Below are positions 54,901 through 63,374 of a stretch of 64,000 nucleotides of DNA, in pieces. Every line of letters begins with the position of its first letter. Within the stretch, counting starts at the first letter, position 1. The position numbers and the translations under genes were made by a program. A model generated the notes under the pieces. The model did not search any database. It was given only the letters and a program-made list of their open reading frames with translations, and had not been told where the DNA came from. This DNA is from an uncultured Pedobacter sp. (GTDB taxonomy: Bacteria > Bacteroidota > Bacteroidia > Sphingobacteriales > Sphingobacteriaceae): NCBI RefSeq assembly GCF_946480185.1, contig NZ_CAMLIG010000015.1:1-64000 (forward strand). The letters are read 5' to 3'.

Positions 54901-55221
54901 ATGGCATTAGAAATAACAGACGCTAACTTTGAGGAGTTAGTTTTAAAATCAGATAAACCTGTATTAGTTGATTTTTGGGCAGAGTGGTGCGGACCATGTC
55001 GTATGGTTGGCCCTGTAGTTGAAGAACTGTCAAAAGAATATGATGGAAAAGCTGTTGTAGGCAAAGTAAATGTTGACCATAATCCAGATATATCCGTAAA
55101 ATTCGGTATCAGAAACATCCCAGCTTTATTGTTTTTCAAAAACGGTGAAATTGTTGACAAACAAATTGGTGCAGTGCCAAAATCGGTTTTAGCCGGTAAA
55201 CTGGATGCACAGTTGGTTTAA
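54901..55221 (+). CDS. trxA: Thioredoxin
   Basis: 106-residue cytoplasmic thiol reductant with the classic active site [10 protein letters not shown] (Cys30 and Cys33), the cis-Pro in RNIPALLFF and the GAVPKSVL turn. No signal peptide. Own promoter and terminator, so a single-gene unit. A plausible electron donor for APS reductase (CysH), which needs a thiol reductant, among many other roles. Confidence 0.96.
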   Translation: MALEITDANFEELVLKSDKPVLVDFWAEWCGPCRMVGPVVEELSKEYDGKAVVGKVNVDHNPDISVKFGIRNIPALLFFKNGEIVDKQIGAVPKSVLAGKLDAQLV

Positions 55222-55238
55222 TCTTTTTTAGATATTTT

Positions 55239-55278
55239 GAAAGGTCTTCTTTTTAAAAAAAGGAAGACCTTTCTTTTT
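55239..55278 (+). terminator. Terminator after thioredoxin gene
   Basis: Perfect 11-bp stem GAAAGGTCTTC/GAAGACCTTTC (55239-55249 and 55263-55273), extended by T/A pairing in the loop, followed by five T. Confidence 0.92.
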
Positions 55279-55346
55279 GTGCTTAAATTTTAACACCTTT
55301 TAACGTTTAAATTAACAAAAGCATTAGGATACATTTATTGAATCTT

Positions 55347-55354
55347 TATATTTG
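55347..55354 (+). promoter_or_regulatory. Promoter -7 box of the OmpH-like gene
   Basis: TATATTTG matches TAnnTTTG; 19 bp before ATG 55374. No exact TTG at -33. Confidence 0.5.
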
Positions 55355-55373
55355 CGGATAAATCAAAATTAAC

Positions 55374-55979
55374 ATGAATAAAATTATTTCAAAAATTGCT
55401 CAAGCTGGTGCAGGATTAGCTTTTATGGCAGCGGTGGTAGCTTGTAATAAAACAGATTCAAAAACAGCAAGCAAAGCATCAACTTCTGGTGCTAAAGAAA
55501 ATACTAAAGTAACCAATGAGTTTGTGTACGTAAATTCTGATTCTCTTTTAAGTAAGTACGATTATTTTAAAGATATGAATGCGGCTTTAGAGATAAAATC
55601 TAAAAAAGCCGAAGCAGACCTGAAAGATAAAGGAACTGCTTTCCAGCGTGAAGTTGCTGCTTACCAACAGGGAGCAAATACCATGAGCGCAGACCAAAGA
55701 AAACAAACTGAGGAGCGTTTGGCCAGGAAACAGCAAGAATTGCAAGGCTACCAACAAAACGCGGGTGCAGCTTTGCAAAATGAACAAGCTACAGAAAATG
55801 AAAAATTGTACAATAAAGTTGCCGATTATTTGAAAGGTTACGCAAAAGAAAAAGGATATAAAATGGTGTTAACTTATTCAAAAGCTAACCCAACCATCTT
55901 ATTTGCTGATGAAAGCTTAGATGTTACCGCCGAAGTAATTAAAGGCCTGAACGAAGCTTACAGTAAAGACAAAAAATAA
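55374..55979 (+). CDS. OmpH/Skp-like chaperone lipoprotein
   Basis: 201 residues. Lipoprotein signal with lipobox VVAC (Cys24), so anchored in a membrane, unlike soluble Skp. The rest is the OmpH/Skp pattern: FVYVNSDSLLSKYDYFKDM, then a long charged coiled coil (about residues 70-150; EERLARKQQELQGYQQNAG) and the closing IVLTY-type strand (KMVLTYSKANPTILFADESLDVT). Such proteins hold unfolded outer-membrane proteins in the periplasm. Single gene with its own -7 box and terminator. Confidence 0.88.
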   Translation: MNKIISKIAQAGAGLAFMAAVVACNKTDSKTASKASTSGAKENTKVTNEFVYVNSDSLLSKYDYFKDMNAALEIKSKKAEADLKDKGTAFQREVAAYQQGANTMSADQRKQTEERLARKQQELQGYQQNAGAALQNEQATENEKLYNKVADYLKGYAKEKGYKMVLTYSKANPTILFADESLDVTAEVIKGLNEAYSKDKK

Positions 55980-56001
55980 TAGAAATTTTTATTAATTTTA
56001 G

Positions 56002-56029
56002 AAAGCTCGATTTTAGTCGGGCTTTTTTT
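56002..56029 (+). terminator. Terminator after the OmpH-like gene
   Basis: 9-pair stem AAAGCTCGA/TCGGGCTTT (one G-U pair), 6-base loop, then a T run. Confidence 0.85.
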
Positions 56030-56042
56030 ATGACCACGTAGC

Positions 56043-56516
56043 ATGGAAAGACACGAAGAGTTTATGCGGGAAGCTATTGCACTTTCTAAACAAAACGTTG
56101 AAAGTGGCTTAGGCGGACCTTTTGGGGCTGTAATTGTTAAGGACGGAAAAGTGGTTGCCAAAAGTGCGAATATGGTAACCTTAAACAACGACCCAACTGC
56201 GCATGCCGAGGTTGCTGCAATTCGTTTGGCTTGCCAAAAACTAAATACTTTTAATCTGGAAGGATGCGTAATTTATACCAGTTGCGAGCCCTGCCCAATG
56301 TGTTTGGGTGCCATATATTGGTCCCGTTTAGATAAAATGTATTATGCCAACACAAAAAAAGATGCTGCAGAAGTGGGTTTTGATGATTCGTTTATTTACG
56401 ATGAAATTGATTTGCATCCGAAAGAACGTAAGCTGAAATCCGAACAAATATTGGCCGCAGAAGCTTTAGAAGCTTTTCAAATGTGGCATATTTCCGAAGA
56501 GAAAAAGAAATACTGA
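56043..56516 (+). CDS. guaD: Guanine deaminase (cytidine-deaminase fold)
   Basis: 157-residue zinc nucleoside-base deaminase turning guanine into xanthine. Zinc ligands H54 (TAHAEV), C84 and C87 (CEPCPMC) with proton shuttle E56. The pattern GGPFGAVIVKDG, SNDPTAHAEV-like NNDPTAHAEV, LGAIYWSR and AAEVGFDDSFIYDEI closely follows Bacillus subtilis-type GuaD rather than TadA. ATG start; no partner gene. Confidence 0.88.
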   Translation: MERHEEFMREAIALSKQNVESGLGGPFGAVIVKDGKVVAKSANMVTLNNDPTAHAEVAAIRLACQKLNTFNLEGCVIYTSCEPCPMCLGAIYWSRLDKMYYANTKKDAAEVGFDDSFIYDEIDLHPKERKLKSEQILAAEALEAFQMWHISEEKKKY

Positions 56517-56564
56517 TTAGGCCGAGGCATAAGGCGAAAAGCTCAAAGCAAAAGCCTTGAACGT

Positions 56565-56631
56565 CTCTTGATACTCGCATCTTGATACTAAGCCAGTTCT
56601 CAATACGCAATACTCACATCTCATACTAAAC
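56565..56631 (+). repeat. TCTCA/ATACT-rich degenerate repeat upstream of a Gfo/Idh gene
   Basis: Direct repeat CTTGATACT (56567 and 56581) and several TCTCA and ATACT units ending directly before ATG 56636. It is the same style of sequence as the 69-bp repeats before cysD (16901-17038), suggesting a dispersed family. Confidence 0.5.
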
Positions 56632-56635
56632 AAAA

Positions 56636-57619
56636 ATGAATAAAATTACTTGGGGAATATTAGGCTGTGGCGATGTTACAGAGGTCAAAAGCGGACCGGC
56701 ATTTAACAAAGTTGCAAATTCTGAGATTATTGCAGTAATGCGAAGAAATGCGGAGAAGGCAGCCGATTATGCGAAAAGACATAGCATCAATAAATGGTAC
56801 AGTAGCGCTGATGACGTCATCAATGACGAAAATATAAATGCCATTTACGTTGCCACTCCGCCAGCTCCACACAAAGATTACGCAATTCAAGCGTTAAAAG
56901 CAGGCAAACACGTTTATATAGAAAAGCCAGTTACCTTAACCAGTGCCGAGTGCGAAGAAATTATAGCGGTTGAAAAATCTGTTAAAAACAAGGTTACGGT
57001 TGCGCATTACAGAAGGGCCCAACCTTTTTTTATTAAGTTAAAAGAACTTATTGATAGCAATTCCATTGGCGAAATTAGGTTGATAGATTTAAAACTGTTT
57101 CAAAAACCAGGTTCAGATGCTATCGCAAAAACAGATGAAAATTGGCGGATAAACCCCGAAATTTCTGGTGGCGGACTGTTCTTTGATCTGGCTCCTCACC
57201 AATTAGATATATTGATTCATACTTTTGGTAAACCTTTGCAATATCAAGGCTTTTCTAAAAACCAAAGCAAGCAACACCATGTAGCCGATATTACGGTTGG
57301 GGAAATGGTTTTCCAAAATGATGTTATTTTTAATGGTGTTTGGTGTTTCAATAGTCATCCTGATCATGAAATAGAGCAATGCGAGATTATAGGTAGTGAA
57401 GGAAAAATAACATTTTCATTTTTTAGCGCTAAACTGAGTTTAACTAAAAACGGTAAAACCATAGATTTTAGCTTTCCGCCGATGCAACACGTTCAGCAAG
57501 CTATGATAGAGAAAACGGTTGATTATTTTTCAGGAGAAACAGAAGAAAACCCTTGTTCTTTGGAGGAAGCACTGGGAAGTATGAAAGTAATGGAATGTTT
57601 TGGCAAATCTTCAGATTGA
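56636..57619 (+). CDS. Gfo/Idh/MocA family NAD(P)-dependent oxidoreductase
   Basis: 327 residues. Rossmann start WGILGCGDVTEVK, and the family signature EKPVT with K97 near the active site; SGGGLFFDLAPHQLDIL is the substrate-domain motif with the conserved His. Family members oxidise or reduce sugars and related polyols; the substrate cannot be named. Stands alone downstream of the guanine deaminase, after a degenerate repeat, and convergent with the DUF2945 gene. Confidence 0.92.
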   Translation: MNKITWGILGCGDVTEVKSGPAFNKVANSEIIAVMRRNAEKAADYAKRHSINKWYSSADDVINDENINAIYVATPPAPHKDYAIQALKAGKHVYIEKPVTLTSAECEEIIAVEKSVKNKVTVAHYRRAQPFFIKLKELIDSNSIGEIRLIDLKLFQKPGSDAIAKTDENWRINPEISGGGLFFDLAPHQLDILIHTFGKPLQYQGFSKNQSKQHHVADITVGEMVFQNDVIFNGVWCFNSHPDHEIEQCEIIGSEGKITFSFFSAKLSLTKNGKTIDFSFPPMQHVQQAMIEKTVDYFSGETEENPCSLEEALGSMKVMECFGKSSD

Positions 57620-57638
57620 TGCATCAGAAGTTTCTATT

Positions 57639-57854
57639 TTATGATTTTACTAAACTTAATGCTTTGCCTTTATGGACCGCAATATGGTCTGATTTATCGC
57701 TCTTAATTTCATATTGTGGATCATCTTCACTGGCGTGGTGCGTATAACCTTTATAGTTGAAATCTTTGGTATGCACTTTTATGATTTTTCCGCTAACATG
57801 CCCCGCTTCCGAATTCCAAGTTACGTGGTCTCCAATTTTATATTTATTGCTCAT
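57639..57854 (-). CDS. DUF2945/HVA1-family small protein
   Basis: 71 residues from ATG 57854 (MSNKYKIGDHVTWNS); the frame is open further upstream but without family similarity. The sequence KIGDHVTWNSEAGHVSGKIIKVHTKDF and DPQYEIKSDKSDHIAVHKG is the short SH3-like DUF2945 (hypervirulence-associated TUDOR) pattern. Function unknown. Confidence 0.85.
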   Translation of the reverse strand: MSNKYKIGDHVTWNSEAGHVSGKIIKVHTKDFNYKGYTHHASEDDPQYEIKSDKSDHIAVHKGKALSLVKS

Positions 57855-58140
57855 GATTAAAATTTTTAGACTAAGTCGTTTTAATAGATTAATTGGAAAG
57901 TTCCTCATATAAACTTTTCGTGTTGTAACCATAGCAAAATGTAAACCAGTTTGCAAACAGAACATCTTTGTTTTTAATCATGTAACTTCGGATTAATCCA
58001 CAAAGTAAAAACAAGCCAGCGGGAATTTTATGCTATAGTTTTCAATCCGGTTATTGATAGCTAGTTAATCATTATTTATTTTAATAAATAATTTTCTTTT
58101 CTGTATTTCTTTCATATCTTCATGGTTAAAGAAAGACATA

Positions 58141-59550
58141 TTGAAAACATTAATTTACCTGGTAACTTTTCTTGTCGTTTTTACTTCTTGCGAAAAGGCC
58201 ATTCAACCTGTTAAAGACGCTGTTTTTTCAGAAATTCCAGATACTGCCTCAATTGGTGACACTATTACTATCAAAGGAGAAAATTTTCCAATTGACTTAA
58301 AAAACCTCAAAATTTTATTTAACGATAACGAATCGAAGATTGTTTCATTAACAAGTACTGATATTAGTTTTAAAGTACCTGTTGTAAAAACGAAAGAAAC
58401 TACGGTAACGGTAAAAATGAACAATCAAGTTTTGCAAACTTTTTCATTTAAATTGGCAGAAGTTCGTATAACGCAGACTTCCGAGAAAGTAAAACTTGGA
58501 GAACTTTGTGTGCTTTATGGTAAAAATTTCCAGTTTCTATCATCTCCCGTATTGCTTATTAATAATGTAGAGGTAAAGCCCAAAAGCATTGATGAAAATG
58601 GGATGAGTTTTATTTTGCCAGATATTTTATATCCGGATAGGAAAGTGAAGATAGCAGTAAAGGACGCCTCTTTAACAAATGAGTTAGGATATGAAACAAA
58701 AGTTACAGACAAATGGATTCGGGTTGCATACAGTCCCTTTGTAAAACGAGAGTTATTTAGTGCATTTGTTTTTAAAGACGAAGGATACATTCTTGGCAAT
58801 AATCAGGAAGGCACAAAAAAAGTAAATTACTTCTATAAATTAAACCCAAATACATATAAATATCAGTTGGACACAGTTCCTTTGGAGACAACAACTGCGT
58901 TTGCAACACCAAACCATGTTTACTATGTTGTCAACCACACTAATATTATAGAGTATAATTTTGCGGATAAAAGTAATACCTATATAACCAAATGTCCGGA
59001 CAACAATAAAAACGGGTTTTCGTATTTTACTGTTGGTGAAGATATTTACTGTTTACAGGAGTATTCTTATTTTGGGACCGTTGATCCTTTAGGGTCCTTG
59101 TTTTTTAAATTTGACTTCCAGTCTAAAACTTGGCAAAGGAGGACTGCCCCAACAAACCTTAAAAAATTTGGAACTTACAGCGCAACTGTAGGTAATGATA
59201 TTTATTTTTTAAAGGATGGGACTACTTTCTTAAAATATAATTCACTTGAAGATAAATGGGTGCAAAATTTGGAAAATCCGGTAGTGAAAGGGACAAAATT
59301 TTATATAGATGCAACTTACAGCAATGCATTAAGTGTTTATGCCTTGTATAATATTGATGGTTTAGAATATATGTATGAGTACGCTACTACCAATGGCAAG
59401 TGGAAGAATTTGGGTGCTATTATCTCATCTCCAACCTATAACTTTTTCGGTTTCTTTATAGGTAATAAACATTTTATTGGCGGGTTTAAACATGATACGC
59501 TTTCGTCAGATCTTTTTGAGTCTGATGCTAGCCATATTTATCTGTTTTAA
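58141..59550 (+). CDS. Lipoprotein with TIG/IPT domains and Kelch-like propeller
   Basis: 469 residues; TTG start, lipobox VFTSC (Cys17). Two TIG/IPT-like immunoglobulin domains (TASIGDTITIKGENFPIDLKNLKILFND; EKVKLGELCVLYGKNFQF) are followed by repeated Kelch-like units (VGEDIYCLQEYS, VGNDIYFLKDGTTFLKYNSLEDKW, GKWKNLGAI). Likely a surface or periplasmic binding lipoprotein. Single gene; no functional partner seen. Confidence 0.8.
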   Translation: MKTLIYLVTFLVVFTSCEKAIQPVKDAVFSEIPDTASIGDTITIKGENFPIDLKNLKILFNDNESKIVSLTSTDISFKVPVVKTKETTVTVKMNNQVLQTFSFKLAEVRITQTSEKVKLGELCVLYGKNFQFLSSPVLLINNVEVKPKSIDENGMSFILPDILYPDRKVKIAVKDASLTNELGYETKVTDKWIRVAYSPFVKRELFSAFVFKDEGYILGNNQEGTKKVNYFYKLNPNTYKYQLDTVPLETTTAFATPNHVYYVVNHTNIIEYNFADKSNTYITKCPDNNKNGFSYFTVGEDIYCLQEYSYFGTVDPLGSLFFKFDFQSKTWQRRTAPTNLKKFGTYSATVGNDIYFLKDGTTFLKYNSLEDKWVQNLENPVVKGTKFYIDATYSNALSVYALYNIDGLEYMYEYATTNGKWKNLGAIISSPTYNFFGFFIGNKHFIGGFKHDTLSSDLFESDASHIYLF

Positions 59551-59703
59551 AGCGAACAGTTTAAATAAACAGATCAAAGCGGTTTTTTGTTTGATTTAGA
59601 GGGGAAAGGCTTGGAGATTTTCGGTCTATTGTTAAAGTCTTAGCAACGCTTCATTTTGTTCTTCGCAGAGAAACGTTATTTTTTGATTTACGCTATTAAG
59701 CTT

Positions 59704-60423
59704 CTACTTAAACTCCAGTTTTCCCAAATTATTCATGTTTCTGAGAATAAGAGATTGCCTATGATAAATATAAGCTGTTGGGTGTGCCGGCGACCATTTT
59801 ATAGGGTTCGGTAAAACGGCAATCATCAGTGCGGCTTCGCCCTTTGATAAGCTAGTTGCGGGTTTGTTAAAATAAGTTTGGCAGGCACTTTCGGCACCAT
59901 AAATCCCATCGCCCATTTCAATAACGTTTAAATAAACTTCCAAAATTCTGTTTTTGCTCCAAAAAAGCTCAATCAAAAAAGTAAAATAGGCTTCAAATCC
60001 TTTTCTAATGTAAGAACGGCCGGGCCATAAAAAAACATTTTTTGCAGTTTGTTGGCTAATGGTGCTTCCGCCTCTTAGTTTTTTGCTTTTTTGGTTTTTT
60101 ACAAATGCTTTTTCTATGGCGGCAAAGTCAAATCCGTTATGGTGTAAAAAATTGGCATCTTCGCCAGCAATGGCAGCTTTTCTTAAGTTAAAAGACAGCT
60201 CATCAAAATTTTTCCACTGTTTATCAATCTTCCAGCTCTTATCGTCAGCTTTTCTTTCAAAAGCTCTTTCCACCATTAAAAAAGTAATCGGCGGATTGAT
60301 GAACTTATAAAGCAAAACCCAAAAAATACTTATCGCAAAAAAATAAAGAAGGATTTTAGATATCCATTTACTTACACGCTGTAAATTAAGCTTGGCGCTT
60401 TTAGATTGCTTTTTTGACGGCAT
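59704..60423 (-). CDS. mtgA: Monofunctional peptidoglycan glycosyltransferase
   Basis: 239 residues from ATG 60423; an in-frame extension to 60465 would cover the rplI terminator hairpin. One N-terminal membrane helix (ISKILLYFFAISIFWVLLYK) then the GT51 domain: catalytic E88 in AGEDANFLHHNG, RGGSTISQQTAKN, RKGFEAYFTFLIELFWSKNRILEVYLN and the closing LPNPIKWSP. It polymerises lipid II into glycan strands. No transpeptidase domain. Confidence 0.93.
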   Translation of the reverse strand: MPSKKQSKSAKLNLQRVSKWISKILLYFFAISIFWVLLYKFINPPITFLMVERAFERKADDKSWKIDKQWKNFDELSFNLRKAAIAGEDANFLHHNGFDFAAIEKAFVKNQKSKKLRGGSTISQQTAKNVFLWPGRSYIRKGFEAYFTFLIELFWSKNRILEVYLNVIEMGDGIYGAESACQTYFNKPATSLSKGEAALMIAVLPNPIKWSPAHPTAYIYHRQSLILRNMNNLGKLEFK

Positions 60424-60435
60424 AGGGCTAAAATA

Positions 60436-60469
60436 AAAAATGCTTCCTGAATAAACAGAAAGCATTTTT
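60436..60469 (-). terminator. Terminator of the rpsF-rpsR-rplI operon
   Basis: 10-bp perfect outer stem (60436-60445 with 60460-60469), extended inward with one mismatch; U-tract on the minus strand. 22 bp after the rplI stop. Confidence 0.88.
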
Positions 60470-60490
60470 AAATAAATGTATTAAAATAGC

Positions 60491-60934
60491 TTATTCGGCT
60501 ACAACAGTAAAAGGAACTTGTACTTTAACCTCTTTGTGTAAGTTTAAATTAGCGATATAATCACCAACAAATTTCACATCAGTTTCAAAAGTAATTCTTC
60601 TTCTATCAACCTCAAAACCTAATTTCTTTAATGCATCAGCCACTTGGATAGTGTTTACTGCACCAAATATTTTGCCGCTTTCGCCAGCTTTAGCACCAAT
60701 AGAAAGTGTTACGCCTTCTAATTTAGCTGCCGTAGCGTCAGCATCTTTTTTAATTTTTTCTTGTTTAAACTGAGCTTGTTTAATGTTCTCAGCCAAAACT
60801 TTTCTTGCCGACTCAGTTGCCAAAATAGCATGGCCCTGAGGAATTAAATAGTTACGGCCAAATCCAGGTTTTACAGAAACGATATCGTCTTTCTCTCCCA
60901 GCTTTTTTACATCTTGTTTTAATATTACTTCCAT
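60491..60934 (-). CDS. rplI: 50S ribosomal protein L9
   Basis: 147 residues. N-terminal rRNA-binding domain VILKQDVKKLGEKDDIVSVKPGFGRNYLIPQGHA, connecting helix (QFKQEKIKKDADATAAKLEG) and C-domain (FGAVNTIQVADALKKLGFEVDRRRI). Third gene of the rpsF-rpsR-rplI operon, 13 bp after rpsR; followed by a strong terminator. Confidence 0.98.
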   Translation of the reverse strand: MEVILKQDVKKLGEKDDIVSVKPGFGRNYLIPQGHAILATESARKVLAENIKQAQFKQEKIKKDADATAAKLEGVTLSIGAKAGESGKIFGAVNTIQVADALKKLGFEVDRRRITFETDVKFVGDYIANLNLHKEVKVQVPFTVVAE

Positions 60935-60947
60935 GTTTTAGCCTCCC

Positions 60948-61211
60948 TTATTTTAAACCATCAGTTACAAATGGCAATATACCTATGTGGCGAGCTCTTT
61001 TTACTGCCTGAGCTACTTTACGTTGATATTTCAAAGAAGTGCCAGTTAATCTGCGAGGTAAAATTTTACCTTGGTCGTTGATAAACTTTAACAAAAAGTT
61101 AGCGTCTTTGTAATCAATGTATTTAATTCCGTTCTTTTTGAAACGGCAATATTTTTTTCTGTTATCCTCCACCTTGGGAGCAGTCACATACTGGATTTTG
61201 TCTTGTGCCAT
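60948..61211 (-). CDS. rpsR: 30S ribosomal protein S18
   Basis: 87 residues with the conserved core [26 protein letters not shown] and [31 protein letters not shown]. Its ATG overlaps the rpsF stop by one base; S6 and S18 bind each other on the ribosome, so coupling fits. Confidence 0.98.
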   Translation of the reverse strand: MAQDKIQYVTAPKVEDNRKKYCRFKKNGIKYIDYKDANFLLKFINDQGKILPRRLTGTSLKYQRKVAQAVKRARHIGILPFVTDGLK

Positions 61212-61573
61212 TAGTTTGCTGCCTCAGCTTTGTCTTTTTTCTTGTTAAATGCACCGCCACGTTTTTTCTCGTTATACGCAACTGCATGCTTATTTAAATT
61301 GATGGTTAAAAATCTCATTACACGCTCATCACGTTTTAATTCAATTTCTAATTTGCCGATAACCTCACCTGAACATTTGTATTCTGTCAAGTGATAGTAC
61401 GCGGTCGATTTTTTCTCGATCGGGTACGCCAGTTTTTTCAAACCCCAATTGTCTTCCATAACAATTTCGGCTCCGTTATCAGTAAGTACTTTAGAGAATT
61501 TTGCAATCACCTCTTTAGCAACTTCTTCTGATAACAACGGGGTAAGAATGATAGTGGTTTCGTATTGATTCAT
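61211..61573 (-). CDS. rpsF: 30S ribosomal protein S6
   Basis: 120 residues; S6 pattern [40 protein letters not shown] and the C-terminal [13 protein letters not shown] followed by a basic tail ([13 protein letters not shown]). First gene of the operon, with a consensus promoter and a short hairpin (CCCAC/GTGGG at 61596-61611) in its leader. Confidence 0.98.
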   Translation of the reverse strand: MNQYETTIILTPLLSEEVAKEVIAKFSKVLTDNGAEIVMEDNWGLKKLAYPIEKKSTAYYHLTEYKCSGEVIGKLEIELKRDERVMRFLTINLNKHAVAYNEKKRGGAFNKKKDKAEAAN

Positions 61574-61615
61574 TTCTTACAATATTGTTTTAATCCCCAC
61601 TTTTTTGTGGGACTG

Positions 61616-61646
61616 CAAAAGTAGAGATTATTAAATTGAAAAACAA
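61616..61646 (-). promoter_or_regulatory. Promoter of the rpsF operon
   Basis: On the minus strand: TTG (61646-61644), 20 bp spacer, TACTTTTG (61623-61616), an exact TAnnTTTG match. Predicted start near 61609, inside a small leader hairpin, about 35 nt before the ATG at 61573. Confidence 0.78.
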
Positions 61647-61822
61647 TAGTTTAAATCTTTTAAAATGGAGGATTCGATGAATTTACGCTGAGGCTTGTAA
61701 TAAGAAAGAATGATAATTTGGCACAGAAACAATATTGCACCTGTAATAACGTAATTGATGAGTTAATTTGTTGCATCTCCTTTCAAAAGAACTTAAATTG
61801 CAAAAAGCCTAAAAACACATTT

Positions 61823-63367
61823 ATGAGAATACCCATCACGAGAAAAAATGTTACCGTAATGCCCGATTCAAAGCGGGTAATCGCCCGCTTTTTTTATAAC
61901 GGCGAAGAAAGAGCAAAAGAAATTTTGGCACATCTTAATAATTTTGATGAACAGGCCGTTTATGATTTAATAGCCCCAATTTTACAGGAATTTTCAAAAA
62001 GACACCGTAATATCACACGGATATTAGAAAAACACGCCGATAAACTGATGCTTGAAATACCGGAAGAGGCGCAAGGCATTAGGGAAACATCACGTTTCCG
62101 GAAACTGTTGATAGGTGCTTATTTTACACATGAATATTCAATTGAGTCGGCGGCGTTTTTTAATCCCTCTATTATCGAAGATCCAGACCAGTCTGATTTA
62201 GTGGAAGGCGAACGCAGGTTAATTATAAGTTTTAGAGCAGTAGGAGAGGGGCATATTTCTTCCATTGTTTTTAGAAGGGCTTTGTTGAAAAAAAACAATG
62301 ATATTGAAGTTATGCCTGCTGGCAGATATGTAGATGAGGCGGAAATTGTAAAAAATAATGTTTACAAGAAAGAGTTGTTTTTAGAGAAAGCAGAAGACGC
62401 CCGGATATCCAAAAAAACACTCAAGCTTGCTCACGAACATTTGCCAGAAAAGTTTGATTATAGAGAGCTGAAGAATGTAGTTGAGAACTTATTGGCAGAC
62501 CATACAGATAAGCCAGGGACTGAATTGCAAAAGCTTTTATGGTTGGCAGACTCATACCATGAGATTATATTTTCTTTAGATACAGACATCTCCGACCGTA
62601 TCATTTACCCAATTACAGAATACGAAAGAAAGGGGATTGAAGATGCCCGTTTTGTAAAGTTTACCGATGATGAGGGCGGTATTAAATATTATGCTACCTA
62701 CACCGCTTACGATGGGAAAACCATTATGCCTAAGCTTTTGGAAACCACTGATTTTTATGATTTCAAAGTGCGACCGGTATATGGTTCTGGCGCAAAAAAT
62801 AAAAACTTAGCCCTGTTTCCGCGGAAAATCAATGGCAAATACGTAATGATGTCGCGTATTGACGGCTGGAATAATTACATCATGTATTCAGATAAAATAA
62901 ATATCTGGACAGATCCTATCCAGCTTCAATCGCCAAAGTATTCTTGGGAGTTTGTGCAAATTGGCAATTGTGGCTCGCCTATAGAAACAGAACATGGTTG
63001 GTTAGTGGTAACACATGGCGTAGGCGCAATGCGCAGGTATTGTTTAGGGATAAGTTTGTTGGATTTAAATGATCCCGGAAGAGAAATTGGCCGATTGAAA
63101 GAACCACTTTTAATTGCTAATACAGATGAACGGGAAGGTTATGTACCCAACGTGGTTTATTCCTGTGGTTCAATTATTAATAATGGCGAGTTAATTATCC
63201 CATACGGATTATCAGATTATTCTTCTTCGTTTATGACGGTTAATTTAAATGATTTAATGGAGAGATTATTGGGCACAGATTCTCATACGGTGGCGGAAAG
63301 TAAGGCGGAACAGAAAAAGGATGTAAGCCGTATGAAACCGATAGGATTGGCTAAAAGTAGTCGCTAA
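61823..63367 (+). CDS. GH130-family glycosidase/phosphorylase
   Basis: 514 residues from ATG 61823 (MRIPITRKNVTVMPDSKRV); an upstream in-frame extension has a poor, Cys-rich composition and is rejected. Five-bladed propeller features of GH130: FFNPSIIEDP, SFRAVGEGHISSIVFRRAL, GIEDARFVKF, KNLALFPRKINGKYVMMSRIDGW, IGNCGSPIETEHGWLVVTHGVG and LIIPYGLSD. GH130 acts on beta-mannosides (phosphorylases and beta-1,2-mannosidases); the subgroup, and so the activity, cannot be told here. Cytoplasmic by lack of a signal. Convergent with the glycosyltransferase at the edge, with which it may be functionally linked. Confidence 0.88.
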   Translation: MRIPITRKNVTVMPDSKRVIARFFYNGEERAKEILAHLNNFDEQAVYDLIAPILQEFSKRHRNITRILEKHADKLMLEIPEEAQGIRETSRFRKLLIGAYFTHEYSIESAAFFNPSIIEDPDQSDLVEGERRLIISFRAVGEGHISSIVFRRALLKKNNDIEVMPAGRYVDEAEIVKNNVYKKELFLEKAEDARISKKTLKLAHEHLPEKFDYRELKNVVENLLADHTDKPGTELQKLLWLADSYHEIIFSLDTDISDRIIYPITEYERKGIEDARFVKFTDDEGGIKYYATYTAYDGKTIMPKLLETTDFYDFKVRPVYGSGAKNKNLALFPRKINGKYVMMSRIDGWNNYIMYSDKINIWTDPIQLQSPKYSWEFVQIGNCGSPIETEHGWLVVTHGVGAMRRYCLGISLLDLNDPGREIGRLKEPLLIANTDEREGYVPNVVYSCGSIINNGELIIPYGLSDYSSSFMTVNLNDLMERLLGTDSHTVAESKAEQKKDVSRMKPIGLAKSSR

Positions 63368-63374
63368 GGAGTCT